Below, piece by piece: positions 5,534 through 9,785 of a stretch of DNA of 9,785 nt. How positions within the stretch are numbered: the stretch's first letter is position 1; each line of letters opens with the position of its first letter. Both the position numbers and the translations under genes were made by a program. The notes beneath the pieces are model-generated. The model was given only the letters and a program-made list of their open reading frames with translations. It made no database searches and was not told where the DNA came from. Source of the DNA: Flavipsychrobacter sp. (lineage in GTDB: Bacteria; Bacteroidota; Bacteroidia; Chitinophagales; Chitinophagaceae); the NCBI GenBank assembly GCA_021156265.1, contig JAJNBR010000109.1, positions 1 through 9,785 on the forward strand, given 5' to 3'.

Positions 5534-6406
5534 TCACTTCAATATTTCGTTCAGGTAACTGTCCACGTTCCCGAGCATCATTTCAGGGTATTCATTGCTG
5601 AATTTCGACTTGACAAAACCACCTAACAATGGTCGCGCAGCCGGTTGTTTCAGCTCTTCAGTGCTCATCGGCATCAGGTCGTATTCGGCGTCGGGGAAAT
5701 AGCTGAGCACTTTCAGTGCCAGCTCTACGCGGTTCATGTAGTCGGTACTACCTACGTGGTAAATGCCTTCTTTGCCATCGCGCAGCAGCACGAACATGGC
5801 GCGGGCTATGTCCCAGGCATTGGTAGGGGAAGCGTATTGATCGAAAGGTAATTTAAGTGTCAGCTTTTGTTTGTTGCGGCACTGGTCCACTATCCGAGCT
5901 ACAAAGTTTTTCCCTCTGGCTTCATTGCCGTACACGTTGGTAACACGAAGCACCAATGTTCCGTCCACTTCATTAAGCGCCAGTTGTTCTGCCTGCAGTT
6001 TATGCCGCGCGTAAACGCTCAGCGGGTTCACTGGTGCATCTTCCCTGTAAGGTCCGTTCTTTCCGTCAAATACGTAGTCGGTGGAGATATATACGAACCT
6101 CGCTTTACACTGCCTGGCTACTTCAATAAGATTGACGGTGCTCTGCACAGTTTGCTGGTAACTCTCATCCTCGTGTGTTTCGCAATAGTCCACGTGCGTC
6201 ATAGCACCGCAGTGCACGATCACGTCGGGTTGCCAGCCTACGATATCGAAGTTGTTTGCATTGGTAATGTCAAGCGTACTGTAAAACACAGTGCCCGGCT
6301 GCTCATAAGAGAAATAGGATCCTTTCACATCCCAGCCTTGCTCGCTGAAATGCTTCATGCAGTTGCTGCCTACGAGGCCCGATGCGCCAACGATAAATAC
6401 TTTCAT
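5534..6406 (-). CDS. RmlD-type NAD(P)-dependent sugar reductase (SDR)
   Basis: This 290-residue extended short-chain dehydrogenase matches the dTDP-4-dehydrorhamnose reductase (RmlD/RfbD) group in length and motifs. The Rossmann nucleotide-binding loop is GASGLVG (residues 7-13) right after the first strand MKVFIV. Further marks are IVHCGAMTHVDYCE (63-76), YISTDYVFDGKNGPY (106-120), and the catalytic Y132-X3-K136 in VYARHKLQAE. Then LRVTNVYG (153-160) and a substrate region follow. It probably reduces a nucleotide-linked keto-sugar, or is a related enzyme of unknown substrate. None of the partner genes rmlA, rmlB or rmlC is nearby, which weakens a rhamnose assignment. I chose ATG 6406 (MKVFIVGASG) because the extension to 6448 would begin inside the upstream terminator stem. 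The hairpin at 6425-6464 separates it from the alpha-oxoamine synthase gene, so it probably has its own promoter. Confidence 0.8.
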   Translation of the reverse strand: MKVFIVGASGLVGSNCMKHFSEQGWDVKGSYFSYEQPGTVFYSTLDITNANNFDIVGWQPDVIVHCGAMTHVDYCETHEDESYQQTVQSTVNLIEVARQCKARFVYISTDYVFDGKNGPYREDAPVNPLSVYARHKLQAEQLALNEVDGTLVLRVTNVYGNEARGKNFVARIVDQCRNKQKLTLKLPFDQYASPTNAWDIARAMFVLLRDGKEGIYHVGSTDYMNRVELALKVLSYFPDAEYDLMPMSTEELKQPAARPLLGGFVKSKFSNEYPEMMLGNVDSYLNEILK

Positions 6407-6424
6407 TGATGGTTGTGTAATGAC

Positions 6425-6464
6425 GGAAAAATACGAAAGCCATCTCAATACAAGATGGCTTTCG
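6425..6464 (-). terminator. Intrinsic terminator of alpha-oxoamine synthase gene
   Basis: CGAAAGCCATCT (6434-6445) and AGATGGCTTTCG (6453-6464) form a perfect twelve-base stem with a seven-base loop, 16 bases after the synthase stop codon. On the minus strand, GTATTTTTCC follows, giving a U-tract. It ends the synthase transcript before the sugar reductase gene. Confidence 0.8.
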
Positions 6465-6480
6465 CAGAATGTTTATGTGA

Positions 6481-7743
6481 TTAAGCAGTAACTGCTGCCT
6501 TTGCGTTGATGTTCGGCATTTCCTGTGGATATACTTTGTTGTCCAACTTCTCGCGCAGTTCGCTGAAGGCTTTCAGTGTCAGGTCGATGTCTTCGTCTGT
6601 ATGTACCGCGGTCGGTATCAGGCGCAGGATGATCTGGCCTTTTGGTATCACCGGGTAAACAACCACTGAGCAGAAGATGTTATAATTCTCGCGCATGTCG
6701 AAGATCAGCTGAGTAGCATCGAACAGGCCACCTTTCATGTGCACCGGTGTTACAGGTGTGTTGGTAGTACCTATGTCAAACCCTCTTTCGCGCAGGCCGT
6801 TTTGCAGCCTGTTTACGTTGTGCCACAGTTTTTCTTTCAGTTCAGGCTTGGTGCGCAGCAGTTCCAGGCGTTTCTGGTTGCCGACAACGATAGCCATAGG
6901 CAGCGATTTGGCAAACACCTGCGAACGCATATTGTAGCGCAGGAAGGTCAGCACTTTTTTATCTGCAGCCAGGAAACCACCGATGCTAGCCATTGACTTC
7001 GCGAAAGTCGAGAAGTATACGTCGATCTGGTCCATGCAGCCTTGCTCTTCGCCGATACCTGCTCCTGTCTTGCCCATGGTACCGAAACCGTGCGCATCGT
7101 CCACAAACAGGCGGAACTCGTATTTGTTTTTCAGGGCTGCTATTTCTTTGATAGCGCCCTGGTTGCCAGACATGCCGAAAACACCTTCGGTGATCAGCAG
7201 GATGCCGCCACCTGTTTGCGCTGCCATTTCGGTGGCGCGCTGCAGTTGCTTTTCGCAGTCTTCAACGTTGTTGTGCTTGTATACATAGCGGTGGCCGGGG
7301 TGCATACGCAGGCCGTCGATGATGCAGGCATGTGATTCGGCATCGTATACGATCACGTCGCGGCGGCTGCACAAGCTGTCGATGGCAGATACCATTCCCT
7401 GGTATCCATAGTTGAACAGCATGGCATCTTCTGTGCCCACAAACTCAGCCAGGTCTTTTTCAAGTTGCTCGTGGTGATTAGAGTTACCGCTCATCATGCG
7501 CGCACCCATCGGGTAGGCGAGGCCGTATTGTTCAGTGGCTTCTTTATCAGCTTTACGTACTTCGGGGTGGTTGGCAAGGCCCAGGTAATTGTTCAGGCTC
7601 CAAACGATACGCTCTTTACCCTGGAACATCATCCTGTTTCCTATCTCTCCTTCCAGTTTGGGAAATGCAAAATATCCGGGCGCTTTCTCTGCGTAATCAC
7701 CAATAGGTCCTAGTTTCGATTCAAATTTGGCAAATAAATCCAT
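6481..7743 (-). CDS. PLP-dependent alpha-oxoamine synthase (serine palmitoyltransferase-like)
   Basis: This 420-residue fold-I PLP enzyme belongs to the alpha-oxoamine synthase group (serine palmitoyltransferase, 2-amino-3-ketobutyrate CoA ligase, 8-amino-7-oxononanoate synthase). Motifs: SLNNYLGLANHP (residues 49-60); the cofactor loop NYGYQGM (111-117); ESHACIIDGLRMH (136-148), with H138 stacking on PLP; VDDAHGFGTMGKTGAG (214-229), where D215 and H218 contact the pyridine ring; and STFAKSMASIGGF (245-257), with K249 as the Schiff-base lysine. The SMASIGGF form is closer to the SLASIGGF of Bacteroidota serine palmitoyltransferases than to the ligase or synthase of threonine or biotin metabolism, so it probably condenses an amino acid with an acyl donor to start a sphingolipid or sulfonolipid base. 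Serine versus cysteate as the amino acid cannot be decided. It is somewhat longer than the roughly 395-residue Bacteroides enzyme, mainly at both ends. It diverges from pafA across 118 bases. Confidence 0.82.
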   Translation of the reverse strand: MDLFAKFESKLGPIGDYAEKAPGYFAFPKLEGEIGNRMMFQGKERIVWSLNNYLGLANHPEVRKADKEATEQYGLAYPMGARMMSGNSNHHEQLEKDLAEFVGTEDAMLFNYGYQGMVSAIDSLCSRRDVIVYDAESHACIIDGLRMHPGHRYVYKHNNVEDCEKQLQRATEMAAQTGGGILLITEGVFGMSGNQGAIKEIAALKNKYEFRLFVDDAHGFGTMGKTGAGIGEEQGCMDQIDVYFSTFAKSMASIGGFLAADKKVLTFLRYNMRSQVFAKSLPMAIVVGNQKRLELLRTKPELKEKLWHNVNRLQNGLRERGFDIGTTNTPVTPVHMKGGLFDATQLIFDMRENYNIFCSVVVYPVIPKGQIILRLIPTAVHTDEDIDLTLKAFSELREKLDNKVYPQEMPNINAKAAVTA

Positions 7744-7820
7744 AATTACCTGATAATGATTTTAGTGTAAAGAATTAGGTATTTACGGGGGCGAAATTAA
7801 TCAAATTATTCCTCAAATGC

Positions 7821-7849
7821 TTGCCCACGCACACTATATTGCAGGGCAA
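7821..7849 (+). repeat. Inverted repeat in pafA leader
   Basis: TTGCCC (7821-7826) and GGGCAA (7844-7849) form a six-base inverted repeat with a 17-base loop that also holds GCA/TGC. It ends 12 bases before the pafA ATG. It could be a leader hairpin or a regulator site; no Pho-type box was recognised. Confidence 0.3.
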
Positions 7850-7861
7850 CTTCGCTATTTC

Positions 7862-9502
7862 ATGAGACATCTTCTCTTCTTATTCGTCTTTTTAGCATCT
7901 GTATCCAGTTCCCAAGCCCAAAATAAAGCAGTTCCACGGCCCAAACTGGTGGTCGGTATCGTGGTCGACCAGATGCGCTGGGACTATCTCTACCGCTATT
8001 ACGACCGTTATAGTGAAGGTGGCTTCAGGCGCCTGATGTCGGAAGGTTTCAATTGCCAGAATACCATGATCAATTATCTTCCGTCGTTCACCGGTCCGGG
8101 GCATGCCTGCGTCTACACAGGTTCTGTTCCTTCTATACACGGCATTGCCGCCAACGACTGGTTGGATAACATAACCGGTAAATACTGGTACTGCACACAA
8201 GACGACGCGGTGCGCCCGGTAGGCGGCAACGCGAAGGCGGGAAAGATGAGCCCGCGCAACTTGCTGGCTACTACGATCACTGATGAATTAAAACTGGCCA
8301 CAAACAGCCGTTCTAAGGTGTTCGGTATAGCCATTAAAGACCGCGGCAGCATTTTGCCGGCGGGACATATGGCCGATGGTGCCTTTTGGTTTGATGATAC
8401 TACAGGCAATTTTATCTCCAGCACGTTTTATGGAAGCAGTCTGCCTTCATGGGTTAACCAATTCAATAGTAAACGGTATGCAGACAGTTTTTTTGCGAAG
8501 GGCTGGAATCTCCTGTATCCTTTAAATACCTATACACAAAGTATCAACGACAATAATCGTTACGAAGCTGCCTTTCCCGGCCAGGGCGCTCCGGCGTTCC
8601 CGCATTCGATACAGGGCTTTGAGCGCGGCAAGTGGGGATATTACGGATTACGTTACCTGCCGGCGGGTAATACTATGGTGTTTCGCATGGCGGAAGCTTG
8701 CATTAATGCTGAGCAACTGGGTGGGTCAGAGCACACGGATTTCCTGGCTATGAGCTTTTCCTCGCCCGACTATGCAGGTCACCGCTTTGCGCCCAATTCC
8801 GTAGAGATGGAAGACATGTTCCTGCGTTTCGACCTGGAGCTGGCTGATTTTCTCCGTTATCTCGACCGCTCGGTAGGAAGGGGAAATTACACACTGTTCC
8901 TCACCGCCGATCATGGTGCAGCGCATAACCCTATGTTCCTGCAAGACAGGAAAGTTCACGCCGGATCGGAACTTGATACGGCTATGTGGCGTGAGTTGAA
9001 TCGTTACCTGAAAACACGATTTCCGAAAGCCGACAGTTTAATTCGCACATTCACTAATTACCAGGTGTACCTGGATGACAATAAAATTGCAAAAGCGAAC
9101 ATCAATCGTAATGATCTGAAATCTACCATAACAAGCTGGCTCGAAAAACAGGAAGGGGTAGCATATGCGATCGATATGGAGTTCATTGGCAGGATAGCCT
9201 TGCCGGAACCCATAAGAGAAATGATCGTTAATGGCTATCACCGCAAACGGAGCGGCCAGATACAGTGGATATCCGAACCCGGCTGGTATAGCGGCGACCA
9301 TGGTGCCACCGGCACCACACACGGTTCATGGAATCCCTATGACACACATATTCCTTTACTCTGGTACGGATGGGGTATTGCAAAAGGAGAAACGCACCGC
9401 ACCGTACATATGACCGACATAGCACCGACACTTGCAGCGTTACTGCATATCCAAATGCCCAGCGGAAACATCGGTAAAGTGATCACGCCGGTTTTGCGGT
9501 AG
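7862..9502 (+). CDS. pafA: PafA-type periplasmic alkaline phosphatase
   Basis: This 546-residue exported phosphatase hydrolyses phosphate monoesters to free phosphate. A signal peptide covers about residues 1-20: a charged start (MRH), a hydrophobic run (LLFLFVFLASV) and a cleavage zone SSSQAQ. By motif position I place the PafA active site as follows: metal-binding D36 (VVDQMRWDY); nucleophile T77 in SFTGPGHA; N98; K159 and R161 (IKDRG); D303 and H307 (SPDYAGH); D350 and H351 (TADHG); and H487 (TTHGSW). These correspond at nearly constant offset to the residues I recall for Elizabethkingia PafA (T79, N100, K162, R164, D305, H309, D352, H353, H486). The K-X-R pair marks a PafA, as against an E. 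coli PhoA-type enzyme. In PafA, product phosphate is weakly inhibitory, as known for the family. I chose ATG 7862 because the earlier start at 7817 would put 15 non-signal residues before the signal peptide. Confidence 0.95.
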   Translation: MRHLLFLFVFLASVSSSQAQNKAVPRPKLVVGIVVDQMRWDYLYRYYDRYSEGGFRRLMSEGFNCQNTMINYLPSFTGPGHACVYTGSVPSIHGIAANDWLDNITGKYWYCTQDDAVRPVGGNAKAGKMSPRNLLATTITDELKLATNSRSKVFGIAIKDRGSILPAGHMADGAFWFDDTTGNFISSTFYGSSLPSWVNQFNSKRYADSFFAKGWNLLYPLNTYTQSINDNNRYEAAFPGQGAPAFPHSIQGFERGKWGYYGLRYLPAGNTMVFRMAEACINAEQLGGSEHTDFLAMSFSSPDYAGHRFAPNSVEMEDMFLRFDLELADFLRYLDRSVGRGNYTLFLTADHGAAHNPMFLQDRKVHAGSELDTAMWRELNRYLKTRFPKADSLIRTFTNYQVYLDDNKIAKANINRNDLKSTITSWLEKQEGVAYAIDMEFIGRIALPEPIREMIVNGYHRKRSGQIQWISEPGWYSGDHGATGTTHGSWNPYDTHIPLLWYGWGIAKGETHRTVHMTDIAPTLAALLHIQMPSGNIGKVITPVLR

Positions 9503-9785
9503 TGGAACCCGTGTGTGATCGCGGCCATAATGCAAGACAAATGCTCCATCCCAACCCGGCAAGTCCCGCTATGAGCGCAACTGTTGCTATGCCATTATCT
9601 GCATCTTTGCTATGTACGTAGATGGCCAATATTGCCCAGGTCACTACAAGCGGTATACTTACGTCGCAGAATTTCAGGCTCAATACAATTGACAGGCCCA
9701 ACGCGACGACCAGCATAATATTGGTCCACAATGTTTCTGAAACCCCTCCGCCGCGCCAGTCGATGTCTGCAAGCCAGATAGCTAT
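9483..9785 (-). CDS. Partial membrane protein, TspO/MBR-like
   Basis: Only the C-terminal 100 residues are seen; the frame stays open through the right edge, so the start lies outside. The visible part has the pattern WLADIDWRGGGVSETLWTNI, then three hydrophobic helices (IMLVVALGLSIVLSL, SIPLVVTWAILAIYV and GIATVALIAGLAGLGWSICLALW) and a short polar tail ending TTAKPA. The tryptophans and the 'DVSIPLVVTWAILAIYV' step resemble the last part of TspO/MBR-related, tryptophan-rich membrane proteins as I recall them from Bacteroidota and cyanobacteria. That assignment is moderate; a generic membrane protein is the alternative. A TTG at 9731 is an in-frame start but the upstream codons look coding too. 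The stop falls inside pafA, so the two genes overlap by 20 bases tail to tail. Confidence 0.55.
   Translation of the reverse strand: MAIWLADIDWRGGGVSETLWTNIMLVVALGLSIVLSLKFCDVSIPLVVTWAILAIYVHSKDADNGIATVALIAGLAGLGWSICLALWPRSHTGSTTAKPA

Noticed and set aside
5867..6409. Plus-strand frame (180 codons) opposite the sugar reductase
   Set aside because: It is antisense to a gene with intact SDR motifs and its translation looks random.

Overview
The window reads as chromosomal DNA of a Bacteroidota bacterium, most likely from the Chitinophagaceae or a nearby family. This rests on gene content: a short (about 470-residue) arginine decarboxylase of the Bacteroidota type, a PafA-type alkaline phosphatase, and an alpha-oxoamine synthase with a serine-palmitoyltransferase-like lysine motif. 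Three promoter candidates also fit the Bacteroidota consensus (TTTG, 19 bases, TAnnTTTG), and Shine-Dalgarno sequences are nearly absent. The family-level placement is inference. I saw no rRNA, tRNA, CRISPR array, insertion sequence or phage gene.

Layout, left to right. On the minus strand, the start of a small GRAM/PH-like protein (cut by the left edge) follows an EamA-family drug/metabolite transporter, 27 bases apart. Diverging from them on the plus strand are arginine decarboxylase (polyamine synthesis) and an FkbM-family methyltransferase. The methyltransferase meets a cupin protein (minus) stop codon to stop codon. The cupin gene diverges from a TetR regulator; the 46-base gap plus the first bases of tetR hold two copies of one operator-like dyad woven into two opposed promoters. 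A strong hairpin separates tetR from a convergent Hsp20 small heat-shock protein.

Next is a 345-base stretch without a gene (5189-5533). It is rich in dyads and ends in a plus-strand intrinsic terminator, so it may encode a small RNA. Then, on the minus strand, come an RmlD-type NAD(P)-dependent sugar reductase and an alpha-oxoamine synthase, separated by an intrinsic terminator. Diverging from the latter is a complete PafA-type periplasmic alkaline phosphatase. Its 3' end overlaps by 20 bases the 3' end of a membrane protein gene (TspO/MBR-like) that runs off the right edge.

How the genes work together: most look like independent housekeeping or accessory units rather than one pathway. The best-supported regulatory unit is the TetR/cupin pair. 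The alpha-oxoamine synthase probably makes the long-chain base of sphingolipids or sulfonolipids, but its substrate cannot be fixed from sequence. I see no clear new multi-gene system. The most worthwhile leads are the TetR/cupin control region and the structured gene-free stretch.
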